From Thermotogae bacterium (GTDB lineage Bacteria; Thermotogota; Thermotogae; B3-G13): a stretch of 17,588 bases of DNA. The number at the start of each line of letters is the position of its first letter. Within the stretch, counting starts at the first letter, position 1. Location: assembly GCA_015486095.1 (NCBI GenBank), contig WFSK01000035.1, positions 1 to 17,588 on the forward strand, read 5' to 3'. The position numbers and the translations under genes are program-made. The notes below the pieces were generated by a model. The model worked only from the letters and a program-made list of their open reading frames with translations. It was not told where the DNA came from and ran no database searches. Below are positions 1-8,535 of this stretch, in pieces.

Positions 1-1254
1 GTGATCTTCCACTTGGCACAGCCTTATGCACCATTCCTGAACATCATTGCCCACAGTGGAGGTTGGGGTTCGATAATAGACAAGAAGTGGGCAATATCTA
101 AAGGAGCCTGGGATGGCAAAGCAGACGATTGGTGGAAATATCATGACCCCGTTTGTGAGAAAGACCCACTCTATAAGATCGAAAACGGTACCGGGCCGTT
201 CAAACTGAAGAAATGGGTGCCGAATGAAGTCGTAATGCTCGAAAGATTTGATGATTATTGGCAGGGTCCAGCGAAGATAAAGAACGCCGTGATAAAGTCT
301 GTAAACGAGTGGACAACGAGGAAGTTGATGCTTCAAAAAGGTGATGCAGACATGGTTTATGTCCCACCAGCGAATCTGGATGAAGTAAAAGGAATGGAAG
401 GTGTAAGAGTTATAGAGAATCTTCCAACACTGTCGAATGCCGCAAGCATGTGGCCATGGACGATAAATGCAAAGGGTAATCCAAACATAGGCAGTGGAAA
501 ACTGGATGGAAATGGCATTCCTCCCGATTTCTTCAGCGATATCCATGTGAGAAAAGGATTCTCCTACCTATTCCCATACGAGCTCTTCATACAGAAGGCT
601 CAGAAGGGAAGAGCGATAAGGAATCCTGGCCCACTGGTGAAAGGTTTGTTAGGATATTCCGATGATCCTTCTCTGTTCTACCACTTCAGCATTCCCAAGG
701 CTATAGAAGAGTTCAAGAAGGCATGGGGTGGCAAGTTGTGGAAGGTAGGTTGCAAATTCAACATCTTCTACAACGCAGGAAACGATACACGTAAGGCAGT
801 ATGTGATATGATCTCGACTTATGCGAGAATGATAAACCCGAAGTTCAAGATAACACCGGTGGGTGTACAGTGGTCGTCTTACTTAAAGCAATTCCTTTCA
901 GAAAAACTGCCCATCTTTACCATAGGTTGGCTCGCTGACTATCCGGATCCACATAACTGGATACCAACGTATATGGGAAGCAAAGGTGCGTTTAGCAGTT
1001 TCTTCGGTGAGGCGTATAAGAAATTTGCGGAAAAGAACGTAGATCCCTTGATAGATAAAGCGATCAAGGAGACAGATCCTGCAAAGAGAGCAGCACTCTA
1101 CAAGCAACTCGTGAAGATAGCTCACGATTACGCCATATCTCTGTATCTGTATCAGCCTATAGGTTATCACGTTGAGAGAACGTGGGTCAAAGGTTGGTAC
1201 TACAATGCTATACGCCCCGGAGTAGACTTCTACTCCCTTTCGAAGGGTGAATAA
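1..1254 (+). CDS. ABC transporter solute-binding protein, family 5 (SBP_bac_5), 5'-truncated by window edge
   Basis: This is the C-terminal 417 residues of an extracytoplasmic binding protein that would deliver an oligopeptide or oligosaccharide to the permeases encoded just downstream. The family hallmark ENGTGPF lies at residues 61-67 of the visible part, followed by the ERFDDYW strand typical of OppA/DppA proteins. The C-terminal lobe has the usual IGWLADYPDPHNW segment. The GTG at position 1 is almost certainly an internal valine codon, because the reading starts mid-domain (IFHLAQPYAPF). Full-length relatives have about 560-600 residues, so roughly 150-180 residues, including the signal peptide, lie outside the window. 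The protein is rich in Trp and Tyr, which is compatible with a sugar ligand; in Thermotogota many proteins of this family bind oligosaccharides. The substrate cannot be assigned. A strong hairpin follows the stop codon. Confidence 0.9.
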   Translation: MIFHLAQPYAPFLNIIAHSGGWGSIIDKKWAISKGAWDGKADDWWKYHDPVCEKDPLYKIENGTGPFKLKKWVPNEVVMLERFDDYWQGPAKIKNAVIKSVNEWTTRKLMLQKGDADMVYVPPANLDEVKGMEGVRVIENLPTLSNAASMWPWTINAKGNPNIGSGKLDGNGIPPDFFSDIHVRKGFSYLFPYELFIQKAQKGRAIRNPGPLVKGLLGYSDDPSLFYHFSIPKAIEEFKKAWGGKLWKVGCKFNIFYNAGNDTRKAVCDMISTYARMINPKFKITPVGVQWSSYLKQFLSEKLPIFTIGWLADYPDPHNWIPTYMGSKGAFSSFFGEAYKKFAEKNVDPLIDKAIKETDPAKRAALYKQLVKIAHDYAISLYLYQPIGYHVERTWVKGWYYNAIRPGVDFYSLSKGE

Positions 1255-1273
1255 AGGAGAAAAAATTTAGGTG

Positions 1274-1315
1274 CACTGGGGGTGAGGTTTATTCTACCTC
1301 ACCCCAGTGTGTTTT
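1274..1315 (+). terminator. Intercistronic hairpin after the binding-protein gene (partial terminator or mRNA stabiliser)
   Basis: The left arm is at 1274-1288 and the right arm at 1296-1309. They form 14 base pairs with one bulged G in the left arm and a 7-nt loop. A short T-rich stretch (TGTTTT, 1310-1315) follows. The hairpin fills most of the gap between the binding-protein gene and permease B, and the next ribosome-binding site follows immediately. In transporter operons such elements commonly reduce read-through or protect the upstream message, so that binding protein exceeds permease. That role is inferred here. Confidence 0.75.
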
Positions 1316-1329
1316 AAGGAGAGGTGTGA

Positions 1330-2367
1330 ATGGTAGCCTACATAATAAGACGTCTGTTATTGTTACCTGTGATACTCTTCGGCGTGACTTTCCTCATATA
1401 TTGTATGTTTTCCCTTTTGAGTCCGGAAGAAAGGTTGGCAACTTATGTTAATAATCCCAATATTCTCAAGAGTACCCAAGCATCTCAAAGATTGATAAAG
1501 AAATTTCATTTGGACGATCCCTTTCCTTTAGGATATATCAGATGGGCCGATAAGATAATTAGATTTAACCTTGGTTGGTCAAAGGCAGCCAATCAACCGG
1601 TTTGGGATGCCATATGTCAGAGATTTCCTGCCACGCTCGAACTCGTGATGTATTCGATAATTCCTGTGATTTTAGTGGGAATATGGTTGGGAGTGATATC
1701 CGCCGTTCATCACAACGATATCGTAGATCAGTCTATCAGAGTTATCGCTATAGTGGGGTGGTCTTTACCAACATTCATATTTGGATTGTTCGTCTTATTC
1801 GTATTTTATGGTATATTGGGATGGCTTCCCCCAGGGAGATTGAGCACATGGGCACAAGATATAGTTTATACTGGTACCAAGTTCCATAATTACACGCATC
1901 TCGTGACCATAGATGCTTTATTGAACGGTAATATTCCGATATTCCTGGATGCTTTAAGACATTTGGTTGCCCCTATAATAACTCTGTCTTACATCTCTTG
2001 GGCATTTTTGCTTCGCATAACTCGTTCTTCTATGCTGGACACGTTGAGAAAGGATTACATAAGAACCGCGAGGTCTAAAGGAGTGGATGAGCATACCGTT
2101 GTACACAAGCACGCAGAGAAAAACGCCTTGATTCCCGTTGTAACGATAGCGGGAATGATGATCGTAGGAATGCTTGGTGGCGTTGTAATAACAGAAACGG
2201 TATTTACGTATCCGGGTGTGGGCTTCTGGGCTGCTACAGCGGCACAGCAACTGGACTACGGTTCGGTTTTGGGTTTTGCCTTGTTGTTTGCTTCTATCAT
2301 GGTGATAGGTAATTTGATAGTAGATGTATCGTATGCGCTGATAGACCCGCGTGTGAGATTGGAGTGA
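1330..2367 (+). CDS. ABC transporter permease, DppB/OppB type
   Basis: This 345-residue inner-membrane protein forms one half of the translocation channel of the importer encoded at 1-5305. The N-terminus has the family signature IIRRLLLLPVILFGVTFLIY as the first membrane span. About five further hydrophobic segments follow. The ATPase-coupling EAA loop lies near residues 242-265 (DYIRTARSKG, then KHAEKNALIP). The protein ends with the typical DPRVRLE tail. The usual HALRNAL of the EAA region reads HAEKNAL, a small deviation. The ATG is preceded by AAGGAGAGG about 5 nt upstream. It is followed after 8 nt by permease C. The length is normal for the family. Confidence 0.93.
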   Translation: MVAYIIRRLLLLPVILFGVTFLIYCMFSLLSPEERLATYVNNPNILKSTQASQRLIKKFHLDDPFPLGYIRWADKIIRFNLGWSKAANQPVWDAICQRFPATLELVMYSIIPVILVGIWLGVISAVHHNDIVDQSIRVIAIVGWSLPTFIFGLFVLFVFYGILGWLPPGRLSTWAQDIVYTGTKFHNYTHLVTIDALLNGNIPIFLDALRHLVAPIITLSYISWAFLLRITRSSMLDTLRKDYIRTARSKGVDEHTVVHKHAEKNALIPVVTIAGMMIVGMLGGVVITETVFTYPGVGFWAATAAQQLDYGSVLGFALLFASIMVIGNLIVDVSYALIDPRVRLE

Positions 2368-2375
2368 TGAGATAG

Positions 2376-3311
2376 ATGAAGAGGATATTGAAAAAGCTGT
2401 TCAGCAATGTTTCCTCTCTTGTTGGAATAATTCTTCTACTCTTTTTTGTTGCCATTGCTATATTTGCTCCGATTATCGCTCCTCCTCTATCGGATGATCC
2501 ATATCAGGTACCGAGGATGTCATGGGATGAAGATCCACAACCTCCTGGTTTTCCTATGTCGGATAACATGAAAGAGATCTATCAATATATGGGTAAGAAA
2601 GTGAAATGGACCAAGGCGATCTTTGGAACTGCACAGGGTGGATATGACATATTCTATGGTGTGATTTGGGGAACGCGAACTGCTTTTAAGGTTGGTATAA
2701 TAACTGTTGTTGCCGCTATGCTCATAGGCGTTTTTATAGGTTCTGTCTCTGCTTATTTCGGTGGGTGGCTTGATGAAACTTTGATGAGGATAACAGATAT
2801 ATTCCTCTCTTTTCCATTCTTGGTTGCTGCAATGGTTCTCACAACTATACTCGGGAGAGGTCTTGATAAGGTTATGATAGCATTGATAACCTTTGGATGG
2901 ATGGGATATGCAAGGGTTATAAGGGGTAGCATATTATCCGCTAAAGAAGAAACTTACGTCATGGCAGCGAAAGCTTTAGGTGTTAGAGATGGTAGAGTAA
3001 TATGGAGACACCTCTTGCCCAATACCATATTTCCTGTACTGGTGCAGGCATCTATGAATATAGGTTCTATGGTGGTAACAGCAGCAGCATTGAGTTTTCT
3101 CGGTGTTGGAGCTCCTCTTGGATATGCAGATTGGGGACAGATGGTGAGCTTTGCGAGGAACTGGATCATCGGTAAACCTGGTCATGCAGGGCAATACTGG
3201 TATACGGTATTTTACCCTGGTTTGTTCATTGTACTATTTGTTCTAGCGTGGAATCTCATAGGTGATACTCTTAGAGACATACTCGATCCGCGACTGAGAG
3301 GTGAATTGTGA
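2376..3311 (+). CDS. ABC transporter permease, DppC/OppC type
   Basis: This 311-residue membrane protein is the second channel-forming permease of the first importer. The first membrane span is at about residues 15-36 and ends in FAPIIAPP, as in the OppC_N region. A long extracytoplasmic stretch follows, containing DPYQVPRMSW and the segment that reads LFGTAQGGYD in many relatives (here IFGTAQGGYDIF). Several further spans follow. The EAA loop is at about residues 190-215 (KEETYVMAAKALG, then RHLLPN). The C-terminus DPRLRGEL is characteristic. The stop codon shares one base with the ATG of the following ATPase gene, which suggests translational coupling. Confidence 0.93.
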   Translation: MKRILKKLFSNVSSLVGIILLLFFVAIAIFAPIIAPPLSDDPYQVPRMSWDEDPQPPGFPMSDNMKEIYQYMGKKVKWTKAIFGTAQGGYDIFYGVIWGTRTAFKVGIITVVAAMLIGVFIGSVSAYFGGWLDETLMRITDIFLSFPFLVAAMVLTTILGRGLDKVMIALITFGWMGYARVIRGSILSAKEETYVMAAKALGVRDGRVIWRHLLPNTIFPVLVQASMNIGSMVVTAAALSFLGVGAPLGYADWGQMVSFARNWIIGKPGHAGQYWYTVFYPGLFIVLFVLAWNLIGDTLRDILDPRLRGEL

Positions 3312-4321
3312 TGGCAAAGGAGAAGCTGTTAGAAGTTAAGGATCTGAAGACGTACTTTTTTACGGAAGACGGCGTGGTGAAGGCAGTAGATGGTGTAGAT
3401 TTCGAAGTATATAAAGGCGAGACCCTGGGTTTAGTGGGCGAGTCTGGTTGTGGTAAGAGTGTTACCGCCTTTTCCATAATGAGATTGCTCGATTATCCTG
3501 GGAAGACGGTTGGAGGGAAAGTGATCTTCAAAGGAGAAGACTTGCTGAAAAAGTCAGAGGAGGAAATGAGAAAGATAAGGGGAAAAGAGATTGCCATGAT
3601 CTTTCAAGAACCTATGACCGCTTTGAATCCCGTCTTCACCATTGGGTATCAGATATCCGAAGCGCTGAAGATACATCTACATATGAATGATAAGGAAGCG
3701 ATGGAAAAATCTGTAGAATTGCTAAAGAAGGTGGGTATTCCTATACCGGAACAGAGGGTGCACGAATATCCTCATCAGCTGAGTGGTGGTATGAGGCAAA
3801 GGGCGATGATAGCTATGGCGATGTCTTGTAATCCTACACTCTTGATCGCGGACGAACCTACAACTGCTCTGGATGTAACGATTCAAGCTCAGATATTAGA
3901 ACTCATGAAATCTCTCCTTCAGGAATTCAATGCCTCTTTGATAATGATAACTCATGACCTTGGTGTTATAGCGGAGATAGCGGATAGAGTCGCGGTAATG
4001 TATGCAGGCAAAGTCGTTGAATATACTGATATAAGGACTATCTTTCATAATCCTCTACATCCTTACACCTTTGGTTTGCTGACCTCTATCCCGAGGCTTG
4101 ATGTGGAGTTGAGAAGGTTGAATGCGATTCCCGGTTTTGTTCCCGATCCTTTACATTTTCCTAAAGGATGCAAATTTAATCCAAGATGCAGGTTTGCAAC
4201 TGATAGATGTAGGGAAGAAGAACCCCCATTAGTTAAAGTAGAAGAGGGGCATCTGGTAAGGTGCTGGCATGTAGACAGAGTAAAAGAAGAGGTAAAGAAA
4301 GGTCTTTTAGTAGGGGTGTGA
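3311..4321 (+). CDS. ABC transporter ATP-binding protein, DppD/OppD type
   Basis: This 336-residue cytoplasmic ATPase powers the first importer. It has Walker A GESGCGKS (residues 43-50), the signature LSGGMRQR (157-164), Walker B ending in D181-E182, and H-loop H215. The C-terminal oligo_HPY extension contains four cysteines, C287, C293, C300 and C318, spaced C-x5-C-x6-C-x17-C. In some characterised Dpp/Opp ATPases cysteines here hold an iron-sulfur cluster, so one is possible. I chose the ATG at 3311, which overlaps the upstream stop by one base, because GAGAGGTGA at 3296-3304 is 6 nt away. A GTG at 3308 in the same frame would add one residue but leaves only 3 nt of spacing. It would pair with the DppF-type ATPase that follows. 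Confidence 0.94.
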   Translation: MAKEKLLEVKDLKTYFFTEDGVVKAVDGVDFEVYKGETLGLVGESGCGKSVTAFSIMRLLDYPGKTVGGKVIFKGEDLLKKSEEEMRKIRGKEIAMIFQEPMTALNPVFTIGYQISEALKIHLHMNDKEAMEKSVELLKKVGIPIPEQRVHEYPHQLSGGMRQRAMIAMAMSCNPTLLIADEPTTALDVTIQAQILELMKSLLQEFNASLIMITHDLGVIAEIADRVAVMYAGKVVEYTDIRTIFHNPLHPYTFGLLTSIPRLDVELRRLNAIPGFVPDPLHFPKGCKFNPRCRFATDRCREEEPPLVKVEEGHLVRCWHVDRVKEEVKKGLLVGV

Positions 4322-4327
4322 TTTGGA

Positions 4328-5305
4328 ATGGCCAAACCGTTACTACAAGTCAGACATCTGGTAAAGTATTTTCCAATAAAGAAGGGTGTTTTCAGGAGAA
4401 CCGTTGGTTGGGTAAAGGCAGTGGATGATGTATCTTTTGATGTATATGAAGGAGAAACTTTGGGATTGGTTGGCGAATCGGGGTGTGGCAAGACGACGAC
4501 TGCTCTTACTATTTTAAGATTGGAAGAACCTACCAAGGGTCAGGTGATATTCGATGGTAAGGATATAACGAAGTTGAAAAGACGTGATATGAGAAAGATG
4601 AGAAAAGGTATGCAGATCATATTTCAGGATCCCTACAGTTCTCTCGATCCGAGGATGAAAGTGAAGGATATAATTGCTGAAGGCATGTTGAGTCATAATA
4701 TGTTGAACGGTCATGAGAGATATAAAAGAGTGGGGGAACTCTTAGAAAGGGTAGGTATTCCTCCCAAGTACATGGATAGATTCCCTCATGAATTCAGTGG
4801 GGGACAAAGACAAAGGGTTGGAATAGCCAGAGCACTTGCATTGGAGCCAAAGATAATAATGTGTGACGAGGCGGTTTCGGCTTTGGATGTCTCCATTCGT
4901 TCTCAGATCATAAATCTCCTCAAGGATCTGCAGAATGAGTTCAAACTGACGTATCTGTTTATCGCCCATGACCTGAGTGTTATAAAATACATAAGTGATA
5001 GAGTTGCCGTTATGTATCTGGGAAAGATCGTAGAAATAGCTGATAAGAAAAGCCTTTTTGATGAGCCATTGCATCCATATACGCAGGCGTTGATATCTGC
5101 TGTCCCTGTCCCAAATCCAGATTATAAGAAGAAGCGTATAGTGCTGCAAGGGGATGTTCCGAGTCCCGCTGATCCACCAAAGGGATGTAGATTTCATCCC
5201 AGATGCTTTAAGGCTATGGATATATGTTCTAATGTTGAACCTAAATTAGTAGAAGTGAAGCCAGGCCATTTCGTTGCCTGTCATCTCTACGATAGTAAAG
5301 AATAG
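4328..5305 (+). CDS. ABC transporter ATP-binding protein, DppF/OppF type
   Basis: This 325-residue protein is the second ATPase of the first importer. It has Walker A GESGCGKT (49-56), the signature FSGGQRQR (156-163), Walker B D180-E181 and H-loop H214. The C-terminal extension carries C287, C293, C300 and C318, at the same residue numbers and spacing as in the partner DppD. The start is 6 nt after the DppD stop codon, and a weak AGGGG site (4312-4316) lies inside the end of DppD. The insertion FRRTVGWVKAVDDVSF after the first strand is typical of the F-type rather than the D-type subunit. The tig gene begins only 22 nt downstream with no terminator, so read-through into the housekeeping block is likely. 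Confidence 0.94.
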   Translation: MAKPLLQVRHLVKYFPIKKGVFRRTVGWVKAVDDVSFDVYEGETLGLVGESGCGKTTTALTILRLEEPTKGQVIFDGKDITKLKRRDMRKMRKGMQIIFQDPYSSLDPRMKVKDIIAEGMLSHNMLNGHERYKRVGELLERVGIPPKYMDRFPHEFSGGQRQRVGIARALALEPKIIMCDEAVSALDVSIRSQIINLLKDLQNEFKLTYLFIAHDLSVIKYISDRVAVMYLGKIVEIADKKSLFDEPLHPYTQALISAVPVPNPDYKKKRIVLQGDVPSPADPPKGCRFHPRCFKAMDICSNVEPKLVEVKPGHFVACHLYDSKE

Positions 5306-5327
5306 TGAATGACGAGAAGGAGGAATT

Positions 5328-6704
5328 TTGAGTATTATGGAAGTAGAAAAGAGAACTTTATCAGAAGAAAAGAATATTGAAGAAATAGAAGTTACTGTTC
5401 CATCAGCGATATACGAATCTGTACGGGATAAGGTATACCGCGATCTTCAAGGGAGAGTGAGATTATCTGGCTTCAGACCTGGTAAGATTCCAAGGCAGAT
5501 GATAGATACGATGGTGGGAAAAGAAAATATCGATGCAGCTATATTCGAAGACATCGCTACGGATATTGCCTCCGATTTGATAGAGGAATACGGTAGAAAG
5601 AATCTCGTTACCGTTCCAGAGTTCGTAGAAGGGAAGGAACCTAAACTCATAGGTTCGGATGCCACAGTGAGATTCAAGATACATAAGCTTCCAAAGGTAT
5701 CAAAGAAATTCGAGCGATACGAGGATATAGAATTCACCGTGAAAATGGATCCAGAAGAGGATTTCCTAAAGAGAAATGTAGAACGTCTTATCGAAAGGTT
5801 CAGGCGTCTTTCTGCGATCTTGACACCTGTTGTTAACGAAGGTGCGAAGGAAGGTAATGCGGTTAGAACCGTCATGAGGGTGTATGATGTTCACAAGAAA
5901 AGGAGAAGGGATGTCGAAGAGAAATATAAGGATCGCTTTATAGAAGTTGAGGATAGCGAATATATGGATCTCGTGGATATCGATCTCCACCAGGATGAAC
6001 TGGATGTAAGGATATACGATGCATTGATCGGTGTAAAGAAAGGAGATAGAGTTACCGCTGTTTTAGAGGATGAATTGGGAGAAGAAGTAACGTTTGTATT
6101 CGATGTGAAGGAGGTATACGAAGTTGAGCTTCCTGAATTAACAGACGATCTCGTGAAGGAGAACTCGAATGAATATGAGACTGTTAAGGATCTGAAAGAT
6201 GAATATCTCGATAGGAGTAGAGAGGCTTACGATCTCATCACAGACTTTTTCAAAAGAGAAACTATCAGAGATGATATAGTGAATTATTTCGATGTAGATA
6301 TGAGTGAGGAGAGTATTCAATTGCTCTTGAAGAAATACAGAAAGGATGAGAATGAGAAACCCTGGAAGAGAAAACGAAGTGATGAAGAGGTAAAAGATGT
6401 CTATCGAAGATTGCTTGCCCGTGAGGCCGTATACAAATTTATCGCGGAGGAAAACGGACTCGAACCGAAGGAAGAAGATATAGAAAAAGAGCTCTCCTCC
6501 CTTGCAGAGAGGAATGGGATCACACTGGCGAGGGCGAAATTATACTATAAAACGGGTACGTCACCATTTTCTGGAGTCGATAGAGAAATTCGAGATAGGA
6601 ATGTAGAAGATTTTCTCATGGAGAAGTGTAAGATCGATATTGTGGAGAAAGCGTCGGTAGAGGAGGAAGAACATGAAGATGCAACAAGTACCAATAGTAA
6701 TTGA
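5328..6704 (+). CDS. tig: Trigger factor, ribosome-associated chaperone
   Basis: This 458-residue chaperone docks at the ribosomal exit tunnel and shields nascent chains. The N-terminal domain has the ribosome-docking signature GFRPGKIP at residues 48-55. The helical C-terminal arm runs from about 280 to 445. The middle PPIase (FKBP-like) region, about residues 165-275, lacks the recognisable catalytic aromatic residues of E. coli trigger factor and has a charged segment HKKRRRD near residue 189. It is therefore probably not an active isomerase. The tail is acidic and low in complexity. I chose TTG at 5328, 4 nt after AAGGAGG; the in-frame ATG at 5337 is 13 nt away, which is long. The last 32 nt overlap clpP, and the clpP ribosome-binding site encodes the glutamate run of the tail. 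Confidence 0.93.
   Translation: MSIMEVEKRTLSEEKNIEEIEVTVPSAIYESVRDKVYRDLQGRVRLSGFRPGKIPRQMIDTMVGKENIDAAIFEDIATDIASDLIEEYGRKNLVTVPEFVEGKEPKLIGSDATVRFKIHKLPKVSKKFERYEDIEFTVKMDPEEDFLKRNVERLIERFRRLSAILTPVVNEGAKEGNAVRTVMRVYDVHKKRRRDVEEKYKDRFIEVEDSEYMDLVDIDLHQDELDVRIYDALIGVKKGDRVTAVLEDELGEEVTFVFDVKEVYEVELPELTDDLVKENSNEYETVKDLKDEYLDRSREAYDLITDFFKRETIRDDIVNYFDVDMSEESIQLLLKKYRKDENEKPWKRKRSDEEVKDVYRRLLAREAVYKFIAEENGLEPKEEDIEKELSSLAERNGITLARAKLYYKTGTSPFSGVDREIRDRNVEDFLMEKCKIDIVEKASVEEEEHEDATSTNSN
6661..6666 (+). promoter_or_regulatory. Ribosome-binding site of clpP inside the tig coding region
   Basis: AGGAGG lies 6 nt before the clpP ATG and is at the same time part of the glutamate codons in the acidic tail of trigger factor. 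It fixes the clpP start at 6673 and implies coupled translation of the two genes. Confidence 0.75.
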
Positions 6705-7272
6705 AACTACTGGAAGGGTCGAACGTGCCTATGATATATATTCACGCTTATTAAAGGATAGGATAATCATCTTGGGTTATCCGATCGATGATCATGTTGC
6801 AAATCTCATAGTAGCTCAGATGCTTTTCTTAGAAGCGGAAGATCCCGAGAAGGATATAAATCTGTACATCAACAGTCCGGGTGGGAGTGTTACTGCAGGT
6901 ATGGCAATATACGACACTATGCAATATATAAGATGTGATGTGGCGACGATATGTGTTGGACAAGCAGCGTCGATGTCGGCATTGCTGTTGGCGGGAGGTA
7001 AGAAGGGGAAGAGATTCGCATTGCCTCATTCTACTATAATGTTGCATCAACCTCTCGGAGGGGTGGAAGGTCCTGCGGCGGATATAGAGATCAGATCTAA
7101 AGAGATAATAAGGGTGAAAAATATGATCAATTCGATTTTGCAAAAGCATACTGGGCAGGACCTTAAGAAAATAGAAAGAGATACGGATAGGGATTTCTTT
7201 ATGCCGGCTGAACAGGCTCTCGAGTATGGAATAATAGATAAGATCATAACTTCTATGTCAGAAAGAGGTTGA
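6673..7272 (+). CDS. clpP: ATP-dependent Clp protease proteolytic subunit
   Basis: This 199-residue serine peptidase forms the double-ring degradation chamber that works with ClpX. The catalytic triad is Ser100 (GQAASMSA), His125 (TIMLHQP) and Asp174 (TDRDFF), each offset by +3 from E. coli mature numbering. The oxyanion-region motif NSPGGSVTAG is at 68-76. The N-terminus starts directly with the mature-type sequence VPIVIETTGR, so only a very short propeptide is present, if any. The length is normal. The ATG is fixed by AGGAGG at 6661-6666 within tig. clpX starts 4 nt after the stop, giving the widespread order tig-clpP-clpX. Confidence 0.97.
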   Translation: MKMQQVPIVIETTGRVERAYDIYSRLLKDRIIILGYPIDDHVANLIVAQMLFLEAEDPEKDINLYINSPGGSVTAGMAIYDTMQYIRCDVATICVGQAASMSALLLAGGKKGKRFALPHSTIMLHQPLGGVEGPAADIEIRSKEIIRVKNMINSILQKHTGQDLKKIERDTDRDFFMPAEQALEYGIIDKIITSMSERG

Positions 7273-7276
7273 GAAT

Positions 7277-8503
7277 ATGGCGGAAAGATTTGAAAAGAGA
7301 TGTTCATTTTGCGGAAAACCTATGAGTAAAGTAAATAGAATGATCTCGGGACCTGGTGTTTATATATGTGATGAGTGTATAGACTTGTTTTATGAGCTCA
7401 TTCATGAAGAGGACAAGACCAAATCAAATCTCGAATTGAAGAATCTTCCTACCCCACAAGAGATAAAGGCTCAATTAGATGATTACGTAATAGGACAGGA
7501 GAGAGCGAAGAAGATCTTATCAGTTGCAGTTTATAACCATTACAAGAGGATTCTATCTGGAGCTAAGATAGATGAAGTGGAGATAGAAAAGAGCAATATA
7601 CTTTTAATAGGACCTACTGGTACCGGTAAAACCCTGCTTGCGAAGACATTGGCGAAGATATTGAACGTACCTTTCGCCATTACAGATGCAACTCCACTCA
7701 CAGAAGCTGGCTACGTTGGAGAAGATGTCGAAAACATATTACTCCGTCTCTTACAGGTGGCCAATTTCGATGTTCAGAAGGCAGAGAGAGGGATAATCTA
7801 CATAGATGAGATAGACAAGATAGCCAGGAAGTCCGAAAATCCGTCCATAACACGGGATGTTTCTGGAGAGGGTGTTCAACAGGCGCTGTTGAAGATCCTC
7901 GAAGGGACAATCGCGAACGTGCCTCCGCAAGGGGGAAGGAAACATCCTTATCAAGAATTCATAAAGATGGATACGACGAATATCCTGTTCATATGTGGAG
8001 GGGCTTTTGATGCATTGGATAAGATCATTGCTCATCGAATACGTTCTAAAGTAATGGGTTTTGGTGCTGATGTCTCCAAGAACAAGATAAAGGATACGGA
8101 TGAGTTGCTTCAAAATGTTACTCCCGATGATCTCATACACTATGGATTGATGCCGGAATTCGTTGGAAGGCTACCGGTAATAGGTGTGTTGCATTCACTG
8201 GATAAAGAGGCATTGGTTTCCATCTTAACCGAGCCCAAGAATGCTATAACAAAGCAATTTCAAAAGATGTTCGAATTGGATAGCATAAAATTGGAATTTA
8301 CGCAACCTGCTTTGGAGGCGATAGCACAGAAAGCTATAGAGCTCGGTACGGGCGCTCGTGCATTGAGAAACGTTGTGGAATCCCTCATGCTGGATGTAAC
8401 CTTTGAACTCCCGAATAGATCTGACATAGCTGAGATCAAGATAACGAAGGGATGTGTTGAGAGGAACGAACGGCCATTGATAAGGTTGAAAAAGACTGCG
8501 TAA
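7277..8503 (+). CDS. clpX: ATP-dependent Clp protease ATP-binding subunit ClpX
   Basis: This 408-residue AAA+ unfoldase feeds substrates to ClpP. The N-terminal zinc-binding domain has C9, C12, C31 and C34. Walker A is GPTGTGKT (112-119), pore loop 1 is GYVGED (145-150), Walker B is IIYIDE (173-178), the RKH pore loop is at 221-223, and the sensor-2 motif GARALR is near the C-terminus. The ClpP-docking tripeptide, IGF in well-studied ClpX proteins, reads MGF at 260-262. The gene starts 4 nt after clpP, with AGAGG just upstream partly inside the clpP end. All motor motifs are intact, and the adjacent clpP supports a working ClpXP pair. Confidence 0.97.
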   Translation: MAERFEKRCSFCGKPMSKVNRMISGPGVYICDECIDLFYELIHEEDKTKSNLELKNLPTPQEIKAQLDDYVIGQERAKKILSVAVYNHYKRILSGAKIDEVEIEKSNILLIGPTGTGKTLLAKTLAKILNVPFAITDATPLTEAGYVGEDVENILLRLLQVANFDVQKAERGIIYIDEIDKIARKSENPSITRDVSGEGVQQALLKILEGTIANVPPQGGRKHPYQEFIKMDTTNILFICGGAFDALDKIIAHRIRSKVMGFGADVSKNKIKDTDELLQNVTPDDLIHYGLMPEFVGRLPVIGVLHSLDKEALVSILTEPKNAITKQFQKMFELDSIKLEFTQPALEAIAQKAIELGTGARALRNVVESLMLDVTFELPNRSDIAEIKITKGCVERNERPLIRLKKTA

Positions 8504-8535
8504 ATAATAAATATACGAGAGAGGTGAGAAAAGAT

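Noticed and set aside
4063..4536. 157-codon minus-strand open frame across the DppD/DppF junction
   Set aside because: It is a reverse-strand shadow of two well-conserved ATPase genes, and its translation is low-complexity Ser/Thr/Pro-rich with no family motifs.
8524..8535. GTG start adding MRKD to the zinc-ribbon protein
   Set aside because: It sits on the ribosome-binding site, and family members begin at MPIY.
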